DNA of 8,127 nucleotides from an uncultured bacterium (GCA_903837445.1 CAILUR010000146.1:1-8127); one strand, 5' to 3'; positions 1 through 7,246 are shown, counted from the first letter of the stretch. Translations and numbers: made by a program. Notes: generated from the letters alone by a model not told the origin.

Positions 1-488
1 AAAAAATGCTTATTGGTTTATCTGACACTGCGATAACTATGTACACAAAACTCTCTTCCCTGTCAGGCGATACAGTCCTTAAAGTGCTTGATATGCTTGA
101 GAACAGGACTTATACCAGACTAAAACAAGAGGCTTCAAAAGCCACCTATATAAAGACCTTACACAAAGAAGACGGCAAAATTGATTTTCATAAAGATACG
201 CTTACCATATATAATTTAGTACGAGGACTTTTACCTTGGCCAGGGGCCTTTTGTTTTTTGGAAGGAAAAAAGATAAAAGTGCTTTCCACAGGACCTTGTG
301 AAGAACTCCCCACCGGCAATTATAGTCCCGGGCAAATAGCCGCTGTATCCAAAAGTTCAGGGATAGTTATAAAAACGGGGGATGGCTTTATTTCCTTAAA
401 AGAAGTGCAGGCAGAGGGTGGCAAAAAAATGGAAGCCTATGTTTTTTCACTCGGGCAAAGAGACTTACAAAATAAAATTCTTTCTTAA
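1..488 (+). CDS. fmt: Methionyl-tRNA formyltransferase, C-terminal part (5' end cut by window)
   Basis: Methionyl-tRNA formyltransferase transfers a formyl group from 10-formyl-tetrahydrofolate to Met-tRNAi in the cytoplasm, for translation initiation. The frame is open to the left edge; the ATG at position 6 is almost certainly internal, because the catalytic N-terminal formyltransferase domain (with its HxSLLP-type motif) is missing. What remains is the end of that domain (DTAITMYTKL, like the usual DTAGxLxxKL) followed by the C-terminal OB-like tRNA-binding domain. Family signatures are ATYIKTLHKEDGKIDF, then NLVRGLLPWPGA, then a TGDG strand and a final LGQRDL-type end, so the 3' end looks complete. 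It is the only plus-strand gene in the window and converges on ridA with 23 bp between the stop codons. fmt is commonly downstream of def, which would lie to the left and is not visible. Confidence 0.93.
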   Translation, partial: KMLIGLSDTAITMYTKLSSLSGDTVLKVLDMLENRTYTRLKQEASKATYIKTLHKEDGKIDFHKDTLTIYNLVRGLLPWPGAFCFLEGKKIKVLSTGPCEELPTGNYSPGQIAAVSKSSGIVIKTGDGFISLKEVQAEGGKKMEAYVFSLGQRDLQNKILS

Positions 489-511
489 ATACTTTTCGAC
501 CTAATATTTTT

Positions 512-895
512 TCAAATAACCGCTATGGCATCTATCTCAATTCTCGCGCCTTTAGGCAATGCCGAAACCTGTATGGTGACTCTTGCCGGTAGTGGCACAT
601 TTCCAAAAGTTTCTCTTAACACCTCATCCACAAACCTTATATCTCCTATCTCTTTCAAATATATCGTAAACTTTACAATATTTCCAAAACTGGCTCCGAC
701 AGCTATCAAAATATTTAATATGTTGGTCAGCACAATACGGGTCTCTTTATGCACCCCTTCCGTTGCCATTATTCCTGTAGTCATATCTATGGGGATCTGT
801 CCTGAAACATAAATGGTATTTCCTACTTTAATGGCCTGTGAATAGGCTCCCCCTGGTGTCGGCGCCGCACTTGAAAAAATCATTTCTCTTTGCAT
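512..895 (-). CDS. ridA: RidA/YjgF/UK114 family enamine/imine deaminase
   Basis: RidA proteins hydrolyse reactive 2-aminoacrylate and related enamine/imine intermediates released by PLP enzymes such as threonine dehydratase; they work as cytoplasmic trimers. The 127-residue product has the usual family length and motifs: GGAYSQAIKVG near the N-terminus, YVSGQIPID, the helix with LTNILNILIAVGAS, and the C-terminal PARVTIQVSALPKGARIEID. The arginine of PAR corresponds to the substrate-carboxylate-binding Arg105 of E. coli RidA, and the glutamate of RIEID corresponds to its Glu120. The start is the ATG at 895: a strong Shine-Dalgarno AAGGGG (903-908) sits 7 nt before it, whereas a GTG at 901 in the same frame would be only 1 nt from that site. 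It has its own promoter (945-972). Whether it is a true RidA or one of the Rid1-7 paralogue groups cannot be settled here, although both key residues favour an active deaminase. Confidence 0.93.
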   Translation of the reverse strand: MQREMIFSSAAPTPGGAYSQAIKVGNTIYVSGQIPIDMTTGIMATEGVHKETRIVLTNILNILIAVGASFGNIVKFTIYLKEIGDIRFVDEVLRETFGNVPLPARVTIQVSALPKGARIEIDAIAVI

Positions 896-902
896 AAACA
901 CA

Positions 903-908
903 CCCCTT
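903..908 (-). promoter_or_regulatory. Ribosome binding site deciding the ridA start
   Basis: AAGGGG on the minus strand lies 7 nt upstream of the ATG at 895 and only 1 nt upstream of the in-frame GTG at 901. Spacing therefore selects the ATG. Confidence 0.75.
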
Positions 909-944
909 TATTACATTTTTTATAATACAATTTCTCTTAAATAA

Positions 945-972
945 ATTATACCACACTTTTTGTGCTTCTCAA
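945..972 (-). promoter_or_regulatory. Sigma-70 type promoter for ridA with extended -10
   Basis: On the minus strand TTGAGA (967-972, one mismatch to TTGACA) is followed after 16 bp by TATAAT (945-950, perfect). The -10 is preceded by TG-G, giving an extended -10 (TGGTATAAT). Transcription would start near 938, leaving a leader of about 40 nt before the ATG at 895. The -35 box overlaps the comEC stop codon (969-971). No terminator hairpin separates comEC from this promoter, so ridA may also receive readthrough from the operon. Confidence 0.7.
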
Positions 973-3167
973 TATCCGTCTTCATATGCATACACAGCCT
1001 TAAAATTTTTAATCTCACCTTTTTTCAAATCCACTTCTGCCATTCCCGTGGTCGAAAGTTTAAGCCCTGCCCCATTCTCGTTTTTTCCCCGTCTTGAGAA
1101 TCCCTCAAAAACTGGGTTTACAAAGCAGTTTTCTATTCCTTCACACTCATACCCGCAAGTATAATAATATGCTGGTGCAGTTGTTTTGCGCGCTACCCTT
1201 TTACCACATGAAAATAAAACCTCATACATATTTGTGCTTACACCTGCGCCACTTTCGTATATATCAATTTCCGTTCCCCTATTTTTTTCATTATATCTTT
1301 CCCCAGTGAAGACTGCCTTTTTGGGTGCAAGAGACCCCGCATCCGCGATTATCTTTTTTATTTGAAAACTTCTTTTCAATAAATCAATACTTTCTTTATC
1401 GCGCCAGTTTTCTAAAACTAATGTTTCGAGGACATTTATACCTTTATGCCTTAAAAATACAGCTACTGAATTTTTCACATCATAAAAAGCTCTGCCCGTA
1501 CTCTTTCCCAAAATAAGAATTTTCCTATCTTCTCCATCACTTATCAAGACCGCTCCACTATTTTTTAGCGAGAAGGCGTACATTTTATTCTTTTCGCTTG
1601 TATTTCCGATATGTAGCATAATCAACAAGACCAACAAGCCCCCCAAAGTAAGCCTTAAAGAAAAGTTTTTTTTCCTTATTTCAATGTCTTTATATGGCAA
1701 AATAAGAAAGAACATATAATATACCATCGTTGTATAAAGCGGCAGAGTTCTCACAGAAACAGAAGCAAAAGGCACCTTAGAAAGCCCATCAGATATCCAT
1801 ACCATAATATTTATTAAAGCCCATGCAGTGGCGCCAAAAACAGCAGCCGCTTTTAAACTAAAAATACCTACCAACCACATAGCAAACCCCGTTATTGTTA
1901 TCAGCCCTGAGATCGGCACAATAAATATATTTGCGACTATGGAAATAAGAGAACACTGGTGAAAAATATTTACCAACACTGGGGTAAGCAGTATTTGTGC
2001 TGTCAGAGTGGTCGAGATAAGGGAAGCCAGCCAAGCCGGTAGAGGTTTTAGAGTTTGCTGTGCCGCCGCATTAAAGTACACAATCCCAAAAGTGGCAAGA
2101 AAAGAAAGTTGAAAGCCCGCATCAAAAAGGTCTCCTGGTTTAAAAAAAAGAATTAAAAACGCAGCTATAGCAAGGGCGTTATATATATCGGGTTTTCTTT
2201 CTATTATATAAGCGGTCAAAACTACAAAAGCCATTATTGCCGCACGCACCACCGAGGCTTGTGCCCCTGTAATAACAGCAAACACAAATACACACCCCAT
2301 TACTATAAGCGCCGACAATTTTCTTTTTACTCTTGCCAGTTTCAAAAGCATAAAAATAAAAAGAGCTATAAGTGCCACATTCATTCCAGAGACCGCCAAA
2401 ATATGCGCTGTCCCAGTTATTCGAAACCCTTCAAAGACTTCGCGCGGTAGCGCCCTTTGATTTCCCAAAAGCAAGCCATCCATAATTCTTGCTTGTTCCT
2501 GAGGAATTACAGAATAAATAATTGATACCAGTTTGTCTTTTATCGCATATGATGTGCCAAGCACAATATTTCCACCAGTTTCCTTTATCACTTCCACAGC
2601 TGGAGTTTTCACATAAGAAATATATTCAATCCGCTTATTTTTAAGATATTCTCCGTAGTCAAACTCTCCAATGTTTTTGGGAGGTTTAGGTTTATTTAAG
2701 GGCCCTCTTACTTTTATAGTGTCCCCATAGCGTATAGCAAAAGGTGTTTTTTCTTCCAAAGTAACCCTTATCAGTCCACTCAAGCCAGCGGCTTCGCCGC
2801 CTGAATAATATACTTTGTTTATGCGCGCGTTAAAATATATTTTGCCATCCCCTCTCTCAGGAGAATCCGCCACCTCAGCCTCATAGCCCTTCACCACAAG
2901 CTCTGGATTTTTTATAAGAAATGTTTTTATATTATTGGGGGGATTATAGGAATAATAAAAAGAACTAACAGCAAATCCCACTGCGAAAAACACCAATAAA
3001 AACATAGTTTTTTCGGCTTTTTTTCTAAAGCCTGCTATGCTTCCGGCTGTTATTAAAGCTGCGCAGACAGGCAGGGCTATGAAATAGTTTACAGCGCTGA
3101 GCGCCGCAGCGGCAATTCCAAAAATAAAAGCAAGGGTGATAAAAAAGAAAGGTCTGTTAAAACTCAT
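969..3167 (-). CDS. comEC: ComEC/Rec2-family DNA uptake channel with a degenerate C-terminal metallo-beta-lactamase-like domain
   Basis: ComEC is the inner-membrane channel that carries single-stranded DNA into the cytoplasm during natural transformation. The 732-residue protein has the full family layout. Residues 5-75 hold about three N-terminal membrane helices. Residues 85-190 form the soluble OB-type domain (DUF4131), containing YGDTIKVRGPL. Residues 230-520 are the polytopic Competence domain, with GLLLGNQRALP, the hallmark HILAVSGMNVAL at 255-266 and FDAGFQLSFLATFGI at 348-362. Residues 528-732 are the C-terminal domain, which aligns by pattern with the ComEC metallo-beta-lactamase domain. 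In that domain the expected DVGQGD reads SLKNSG (533-538), the LIDxG strand reads LILGKS, and the THxxxDH loop reads ENWRDKE (586-592). All metal ligands are therefore absent, which makes nuclease or hydrolase activity unlikely. The start overlaps the comEA stop (ATGA, 3164-3167), implying translational coupling. Transport is inferred from the family, since no other competence gene is present here. Confidence 0.95.
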   Translation of the reverse strand: MSFNRPFFFITLAFIFGIAAAALSAVNYFIALPVCAALITAGSIAGFRKKAEKTMFLLVFFAVGFAVSSFYYSYNPPNNIKTFLIKNPELVVKGYEAEVADSPERGDGKIYFNARINKVYYSGGEAAGLSGLIRVTLEEKTPFAIRYGDTIKVRGPLNKPKPPKNIGEFDYGEYLKNKRIEYISYVKTPAVEVIKETGGNIVLGTSYAIKDKLVSIIYSVIPQEQARIMDGLLLGNQRALPREVFEGFRITGTAHILAVSGMNVALIALFIFMLLKLARVKRKLSALIVMGCVFVFAVITGAQASVVRAAIMAFVVLTAYIIERKPDIYNALAIAAFLILFFKPGDLFDAGFQLSFLATFGIVYFNAAAQQTLKPLPAWLASLISTTLTAQILLTPVLVNIFHQCSLISIVANIFIVPISGLITITGFAMWLVGIFSLKAAAVFGATAWALINIMVWISDGLSKVPFASVSVRTLPLYTTMVYYMFFLILPYKDIEIRKKNFSLRLTLGGLLVLLIMLHIGNTSEKNKMYAFSLKNSGAVLISDGEDRKILILGKSTGRAFYDVKNSVAVFLRHKGINVLETLVLENWRDKESIDLLKRSFQIKKIIADAGSLAPKKAVFTGERYNEKNRGTEIDIYESGAGVSTNMYEVLFSCGKRVARKTTAPAYYYTCGYECEGIENCFVNPVFEGFSRRGKNENGAGLKLSTTGMAEVDLKKGEIKNFKAVYAYEDGY

Positions 3168-3496
3168 TTTTCCGTATCTTCCACGCTGAGCAGTGGCTTA
3201 ATCTTTTCAAATCGCTTTTTTGTCATTCCTTTTACTTCTACGAGTTCATATACACTTTTAAAATTACCTTTTATTTCTCTTCTTTCCACAATCCTTGAGG
3301 CTATGGTTTCTCCAATTCCAGGCAGGGTGTCTAAGGTTTCCATTGGAGCGGTATTGATATTTATTTTTCCATTTTTTTCAAATTGTTTTAAAGAAATACG
3401 GGCATTATATGAAAAAAATAGGGTAATAAACATTCCCGCTATTGCCGCAAAAATAATAATAAATAAAACATTTTTTTCTTCTTTTGTGAATGCCAT
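3164..3496 (-). CDS. comEA: ComEA-like membrane-anchored helix-hairpin-helix DNA-binding protein
   Basis: ComEA proteins are envelope DNA receptors that bind double-stranded DNA and hand it to ComEC. This 110-residue product has a short cytoplasmic N-terminus (MAFTKEEK), one membrane helix at about residues 9-30 (NVLFIIIFAAIAGMFITLFF), a short linker, and one helix-hairpin-helix domain at about residues 43-107. The domain shows ININTAPMETLDTLPGIG, then IASRIVERR, GNFKSVYELVEVKGM and KKRFEKIKPLL, the standard ComEA pattern with both hairpins (LPGIG and VKGM). There is no SLBB/oligomerisation domain between membrane and HhH, unlike B. subtilis ComEA, so this is a minimal form. I chose the ATG at 3496 because a GGGGGG Shine-Dalgarno lies 4 nt upstream; a longer frame from a TTG at 3574 would run back into pth by about 40 bp. 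The stop overlaps the comEC start by 4 bp, and the pair is probably co-translated. Confidence 0.9.
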   Translation of the reverse strand: MAFTKEEKNVLFIIIFAAIAGMFITLFFSYNARISLKQFEKNGKININTAPMETLDTLPGIGETIASRIVERREIKGNFKSVYELVEVKGMTKKRFEKIKPLLSVEDTEK

Positions 3497-3500
3497 AATA

Positions 3501-3506
3501 CCCCCC
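3501..3506 (-). promoter_or_regulatory. Ribosome binding site deciding the comEA start
   Basis: A run of six G on the minus strand lies 4 nt before the ATG at 3496. It supports this start over the upstream in-frame TTG at 3574, which lies within the pth coding region. Confidence 0.6.
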
Positions 3507-3533
3507 GAAATGCTACCCCTTAAAAATAAAGCT

Positions 3534-4091
3534 TTATCCTTTTGTAAATCTACTTGCTGCCTTTTCGTAACCAAACTCTAAAAAGTCCAAAACAAACTTT
3601 TCCATTATATTAAATTTTTCTTCTACAGCTTTTTTTTCTTCTTTTGAAAATTTCCCCAGCACATAGTCCACCGAGTCACTGCCGGAAGGTCTGCCTATGC
3701 CTATTCTAAATCTGGCAAACTCCTGAGTCCCCAATTTTTCAGAAACAGATTTTATTCCATTATGTCCACCCGCACCTCCTCCAAATTTAATTTTCATTTT
3801 GGTGCAGGGAAGGTCAAGTTCATCCTGAATAACAAGTATATCTTCAGGTTTTATATTGTTTTTTTCAGTTATGGCTTTCACCGCATCCCCAGAAAGATTC
3901 ATATAGGTCATAGGTTTGAGGATAATAAAAGAAACGGGGCCTGTGCCTGTGGCATAGACCCCGTATTTAAACTTTTTATTTATCTGTGTTTTAAAATTTT
4001 TTGCCAAAAAATCCACCGCATCAAACCCTATATTGTGCCGACTCCCCTTATACTTCTCGTCAGGATTGCCAAGACCCACTATAAGTTTCAT
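3534..4091 (-). CDS. pth: Peptidyl-tRNA hydrolase
   Basis: Pth cleaves the ester bond of peptidyl-tRNAs that drop off stalled ribosomes and so recycles tRNA; it is usually essential and acts in the cytoplasm. The 185-residue length is typical. It opens with MKLIVGLGNPDEKYKGSRHN, giving Asn9 and the catalytic His19 (E. coli Asn10 and His20). KPMTYMNLSG supplies Asn65, VIQDELDLP supplies Asp90 and Asp93, and GGAGGHNGIKS supplies Asn111 (E. coli Asn114). The C-terminal FRIGIGRP and DYVLGKF segments are also standard. The gene starts 15 nt after the rplY stop and shows no clear Shine-Dalgarno in that gap, so it may depend on translational coupling to rplY. Placement after rplY and near glmU-prs matches a widespread bacterial order. 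Confidence 0.97.
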   Translation of the reverse strand: MKLIVGLGNPDEKYKGSRHNIGFDAVDFLAKNFKTQINKKFKYGVYATGTGPVSFIILKPMTYMNLSGDAVKAITEKNNIKPEDILVIQDELDLPCTKMKIKFGGGAGGHNGIKSVSEKLGTQEFARFRIGIGRPSGSDSVDYVLGKFSKEEKKAVEEKFNIMEKFVLDFLEFGYEKAASRFTKG

Positions 4092-4106
4092 GCGGCAATA
4101 TCTATT

Positions 4107-4865
4107 TTATTTCTTCGCGTCTTTTTTTGCTTCAGGCTTAGCTGCTGCTGGGGCACCTTTGGCTCCTGCCGCTGCTGGGGCGCCTTTGGCTCCTGCTGCT
4201 GGTGCTGCTTCAGCACCTTCTTCGCCTTCCGCTCTTTCCTTCTTAATGACATCTGGCTGTTGTGCTGCTGCTTCTGGTACCGCCGCCACAACTTCTGTCT
4301 CATGTTTTTGAGGTGCAAGCACGGTAAATATTACCGTTTTTGGGGCTTGCATTATTTCCACTTTCGCTCCGAGCACCAGATCTTTTATCGAAAAATCCTG
4401 TCCTATTTTATAAGGAGTAGTATCTATGGTGATAGCTTCAGGCAGATCTGCCGGAAGACAGCGCACTGAAATTTTTCTGTGAATGAATTCCATAACCCCG
4501 CCATCCTTCACGCCCTGAGAGGTTCCAGTAAAACTAAGTGGAATCTTAAAAAGAGATTTTTCCTTCTCGGATATCTGGTTAAAATCCGCGTGAATGATTT
4601 CGTCTGTTACTGGGTCTCTTTGCACTTCTCTGATTACCACTATCTTTTCCTCTGATTTGTTATTGTCAATCAGTTTTAAAGTTATAAGCAGTGAACCCTC
4701 ATTTACTTTTTTGACGGTTTTCTGAATATCTTTAATCTTAATCTCTATGGGTTGTGATTTTGTTTCTTTGCCGTAGAGAATAGCCGGCACCTTTCCATCT
4801 TTTCTCAGTCTTTTCGAAGAGAGATTGTTCTCCCTCACAGTTGCTTCGATTGTAAGCTTTTCCAT
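4107..4865 (-). CDS. rplY: Ribosomal protein L25/CTC (long TL5-type form) with Ala/Pro/Lys-rich tail
   Basis: The long form of L25 (CTC, TL5) binds 5S rRNA in the central protuberance of the 50S subunit. Residues 1-92 are the 5S-binding beta-barrel domain, with the family signatures RKDGKVPAILYG (21-32) and VQRDPVTDEIIHADF (81-95). Residues about 100-185 form the second TL5/CTC beta domain (PLSFTGTSQGVKDGGV, then LPADLPEAITID and FSIKDL). Residues 186-252 are a low-complexity tail rich in Ala, Pro, Glu, Gly and Lys, containing a 9-residue duplication (GAKGAPAAA, twice) encoded by a 27-bp tandem repeat. Tails of this kind are common in L25 but vary widely in length. An excellent Shine-Dalgarno, AGGAGGAG (4873-4880), is 7 nt before the ATG. 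The preceding gap of 46 bp after prs shows only a weak 5-bp hairpin (GAAAG/CTTTC, about 4881-4894). The product may act in general stress, as CTC does in B. subtilis, but that is inference. Confidence 0.95.
   Translation of the reverse strand: MEKLTIEATVRENNLSSKRLRKDGKVPAILYGKETKSQPIEIKIKDIQKTVKKVNEGSLLITLKLIDNNKSEEKIVVIREVQRDPVTDEIIHADFNQISEKEKSLFKIPLSFTGTSQGVKDGGVMEFIHRKISVRCLPADLPEAITIDTTPYKIGQDFSIKDLVLGAKVEIMQAPKTVIFTVLAPQKHETEVVAAVPEAAAQQPDVIKKERAEGEEGAEAAPAAGAKGAPAAAGAKGAPAAAKPEAKKDAKK
4144..4197 (-). repeat. 27-bp tandem repeat, two copies, inside the rplY tail
   Basis: Two adjacent 27-nt units (4144-4170 and 4171-4197) differ at two positions, both synonymous in the coding frame. Each encodes a 9-residue GAKGAPAAA-type block. 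In-frame units of this kind can gain or lose copies by slippage without breaking the gene. Confidence 0.9.
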
Positions 4866-4911
4866 TTTATTACTCCTCCTGAAAGTTTTCTTTCTTTTAT
4901 TATTGCAAACC

Positions 4912-5850
4912 TTATCTAAAAAGTTCGCTTATGGTTTTTTCCTCGTGTATTCTGTCTATTGCTTCCGCAAACAGTTTTGCGATGGATAAAACCTTCACTT
5001 TATTATTGCCATTGCGTCTGTCCTGAGGAATGGTATTTGTCACCACCACTTCCTTTATAGGAGCATCCGCTATTTTTGCCTCTGCCTGTCCAGTAAAAAG
5101 TCCATGCGTCATACAAGCGTATATCTCTCCAGCGCCTTTGGCTTTTAAAAACTTTGCCGCCTGCACCAATGTCCCACCTGTCGCCAACATGTCGTCAGGA
5201 ATAATTACATCTTTTCCTTTTACATCTCCGATTATATGCATGGCCTCAACAGATTCCGGGCCAGTGCGTTTTTTATCTACTACTACCAGTTCCGCGTTCA
5301 ATTTTTCTGCAAATTTCCACGCAAGTTTAATTCCGCCTGTATCCGCTGTCGCTATACAAAAGTTCTTTAATTTTTTCTTTTTGAAATATTCTACAAAAAC
5401 TGGGAAGGCCAGCAAGTGATCAAGCGGAATATCAAAGAACCCGCCTATCTGCGCTGAATGTAAGTCCATTGTCAGGACTCTATTGGCGCCTGCCGTAACC
5501 AAAAGATTTGCCACCAGTTTTGCCGAAATCGGCACACGGGGCTGGTCTTTTCTGTCCTGTCTCGCATAGCCGTAAAAAGGTAGCACCGCTGTTATTCTTT
5601 TAGCCGAGGCCCTACGCAGTGCGTCTATCATTACCAAAAGTTCCATTAAGTTATCATTTGTAGGCGCGCAAGTGGGTTGAATTACAAACACATCTGAACC
5701 GCGCACATTATCGTTTATCTTTACTCTTATCTCGCCTTCTGGAAACTTTCCCACGAACGCATCGCTTAATTTCATTTCCAAAAGTTCCGCTACTTCTTTG
5801 GCAAGTTTATTATTCGCATTCCCCGAAAATATCTGAAGTTTATTTTTCAT
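4912..5850 (-). CDS. prs: Ribose-phosphate pyrophosphokinase (PRPP synthetase)
   Basis: Prs converts ribose 5-phosphate and ATP to PRPP and AMP in the cytoplasm, feeding purine, pyrimidine, histidine, tryptophan and NAD synthesis. The 312-residue length is normal for class I enzymes. Motifs in order are FSGNANNKLAKEVA at the N-terminus, FPEGEIRVKI (36-45), FVIQPT then NLMELLVMIDALRRASAKRI, the ATP-site FYGYARQDRK (92-101), and the signature DLHSAQIGGFFDIPLDHL (129-146). The catalytic loop is VDKKRTGP (191-198, with Lys193 and Arg195 as expected), and the ribose-phosphate/PRPP loop is PDDMLATGGT (218-227). The usual SPDxGGVxRA segment reads TADTGGIKLA (168-177), a mild deviation. The start overlaps the glmU stop by 4 bp (ATGA, 5847-5850), and AAGGAG (5860-5865) lies 9 nt upstream, so translation is probably coupled to glmU. 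Confidence 0.97.
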   Translation of the reverse strand: MKNKLQIFSGNANNKLAKEVAELLEMKLSDAFVGKFPEGEIRVKINDNVRGSDVFVIQPTCAPTNDNLMELLVMIDALRRASAKRITAVLPFYGYARQDRKDQPRVPISAKLVANLLVTAGANRVLTMDLHSAQIGGFFDIPLDHLLAFPVFVEYFKKKKLKNFCIATADTGGIKLAWKFAEKLNAELVVVDKKRTGPESVEAMHIIGDVKGKDVIIPDDMLATGGTLVQAAKFLKAKGAGEIYACMTHGLFTGQAEAKIADAPIKEVVVTNTIPQDRRNGNNKVKVLSIAKLFAEAIDRIHEEKTISELFR

Positions 5851-7238
5851 TTCTTCTTTCTCCTTTTTAGTACCCAGTTCTTCTTAGTTTCCTGTTTACC
5901 ACGCGAAGTCGCCAACGAAAACGGAGGTACATCTTCCGTTATTGTAGAGCCGTCTGAAATCACAGCATTGTCCCCTATTTTTACTGGGGCTACAAATTTC
6001 GTCCCGCTTCCTACAAAAACATTTTTTCCTATCGTAGTCCTGTACTTTTTCACTCCATCAAAATTGCAAGTAATTGTGGCTGCGCCTATGTTGGAGTTTT
6101 CTCCTATTTCCGCATCGCCTATATAGCTAAGATGTGAAATTTTTGTAAAACTGCCTATCATTGAGTTCTTCAGCTCCACATAATTTCCTATCTTACATTT
6201 TTCGCCGACTACAGTCCCTGGTCTAATATTTGAAAAAGGACCTATAGTGCTTCCAGATAAAACTCGCGAATCTCTTATGTGAGAGTTTACAACTTCTACT
6301 CTCTCGCCTAAAACAGCATCTTTCAAATTAGTGCTGGGTCCAATTTTACAGGACTTCCCAATTATTGTCTTTCCTTTAATAATTGTAAAAGGATATATTA
6401 TGGTGTCCTTGCCGATAGTAACTTCGCCTTCGATAAAGGTAGTGTTAAAATCCACTATAGTCACTCCCTCTTTGGCGAGATGTTCAAGCACCTTGGAGTT
6501 CTTCATTTTTCCGGCGCTTGTCAGCTCCACTCTGGTATTTATTCCAAGTACTTCATTAAAACTTATTCTTCGTGGAAGAAGTTTTCTTCCATTTTTACTC
6601 ATTTTTTTTACTATATCGGTTAAATAATACTCTTTCTTTTTTTTATTCAGAGGAATACGGGGGATAAAATCTTCGAGGTCTTTCCTGCGAAATATATAAA
6701 TACCACCGTTAACTTCTTTTATTACCTTTTCTTCGCGTCCGGCATCTTTTTCCTCAACAATTTTAATGACAAAACCACTTTTATCCTTGATTATTCTGCC
6801 GTAACCGAAGGGTTTCTTAACTTTCGAGACTCCAATTATACCATCGACCTTTTTTTTTGTAAATGTCTTTTTTAAACCATCAATAGTCTTAGCCGTAAGA
6901 AAAGGTACATCCCCACTCATTATAAGCACATTCTCCCGCAGGGGTTCATTACTCTTCAAAGCTACTGAAATAGCATGTCCTGTGCCAAGCCGCTCCTGTT
7001 GCAGCACATAATGGACTTTTAATTTACCATCAAACTCTTTTTTAATAAGCGCTTTAATAAGCCGATAATTCTTGCCCACGACCATTATGATATGGTCGAC
7101 TTTTGCCTTATGGCAGGCTTCCATAACATGCTGTATGACTGGTTTGCCCTGCACCTCGTGCAAGAGTTTTGACTTGGAGGACATCATCCGAGAGCCCTCT
7201 CCTGCCGCCAGTATAATCGCTGAAAAATTTTCGTTCAA
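5847..7238 (-). CDS. glmU: Bifunctional GlmU: glucosamine-1-phosphate acetyltransferase / GlcNAc-1-P uridyltransferase
   Basis: GlmU makes UDP-GlcNAc in two steps for peptidoglycan (and, where present, LPS): its C-terminal domain acetylates glucosamine 1-phosphate and its N-terminal domain adds UMP. In the 463-residue protein, residues 1-235 are the Rossmann-like uridyltransferase, with ILAAGEGSRM (9-18), Lys24, GTGHA (85-89), SGDVPFL (108-114, metal-binding Asp110), GYGRI, EVNGGIYIF (175-183) and YYLTDIV. Residues 255-445 form the left-handed beta-helix with repeated hexapeptides, GPFSNIRPG, the catalytic His369 in SHLSYIGDAEIG, and NIGAATITCNFDG. The tail is very basic (KRRKKK). Substitutions relative to common sequences are Ser23 for the usual Pro before Lys24, and Ala for Gly in the NIGAG motif; both seem tolerable. 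The start codon is TTG at 7238 with GGAG 8 nt upstream. The first in-frame ATG is codon 18, after the nucleotide-binding loop, so it cannot be the start. Confidence 0.96.
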   Translation of the reverse strand: MNENFSAIILAAGEGSRMMSSKSKLLHEVQGKPVIQHVMEACHKAKVDHIIMVVGKNYRLIKALIKKEFDGKLKVHYVLQQERLGTGHAISVALKSNEPLRENVLIMSGDVPFLTAKTIDGLKKTFTKKKVDGIIGVSKVKKPFGYGRIIKDKSGFVIKIVEEKDAGREEKVIKEVNGGIYIFRRKDLEDFIPRIPLNKKKKEYYLTDIVKKMSKNGRKLLPRRISFNEVLGINTRVELTSAGKMKNSKVLEHLAKEGVTIVDFNTTFIEGEVTIGKDTIIYPFTIIKGKTIIGKSCKIGPSTNLKDAVLGERVEVVNSHIRDSRVLSGSTIGPFSNIRPGTVVGEKCKIGNYVELKNSMIGSFTKISHLSYIGDAEIGENSNIGAATITCNFDGVKKYRTTIGKNVFVGSGTKFVAPVKIGDNAVISDGSTITEDVPPFSLATSRGKQETKKNWVLKRRKKK

Positions 7239-7246
7239 GTTATGTT

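Noticed and set aside
489..511. Terminator between convergent fmt and ridA
   Set aside because: The 23-bp gap and its flanks show T-runs but no stem of useful length.
951..966. Possible terminator hairpin after comEC (CACA-AAAAG-TGTG)
   Set aside because: The stem is only 4 bp, it lacks a U-run, and it lies in the spacer of a good promoter.
3497..3574. Longer N-terminus for the ComEA-like protein starting at TTG 3574
   Set aside because: It would overlap pth by about 40 bp, starts with TTG, and adds a charged segment before the membrane helix that is not part of the family. The ATG at 3496 has a GGGGGG SD.
4088..4318. Minus-strand frame rich in Gln/Lys/Arg overlapping the rplY tail
   Set aside because: It is the alternative frame of the GC-rich repeat region of rplY; its composition simply reflects the repeat.
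3762..4469. Plus-strand open frame of 235 codons across pth and rplY
   Set aside because: It is a shadow of two well-supported minus-strand genes, has biased Cys/Phe/Arg-rich composition and matches no family.
4881..4894. Hairpin before rplY (GAAAG-AAAA-CTTTC on the minus strand)
   Set aside because: A 5-bp AT-rich stem is too weak to call a terminator or an L25 autoregulatory site, and no U-tract follows.
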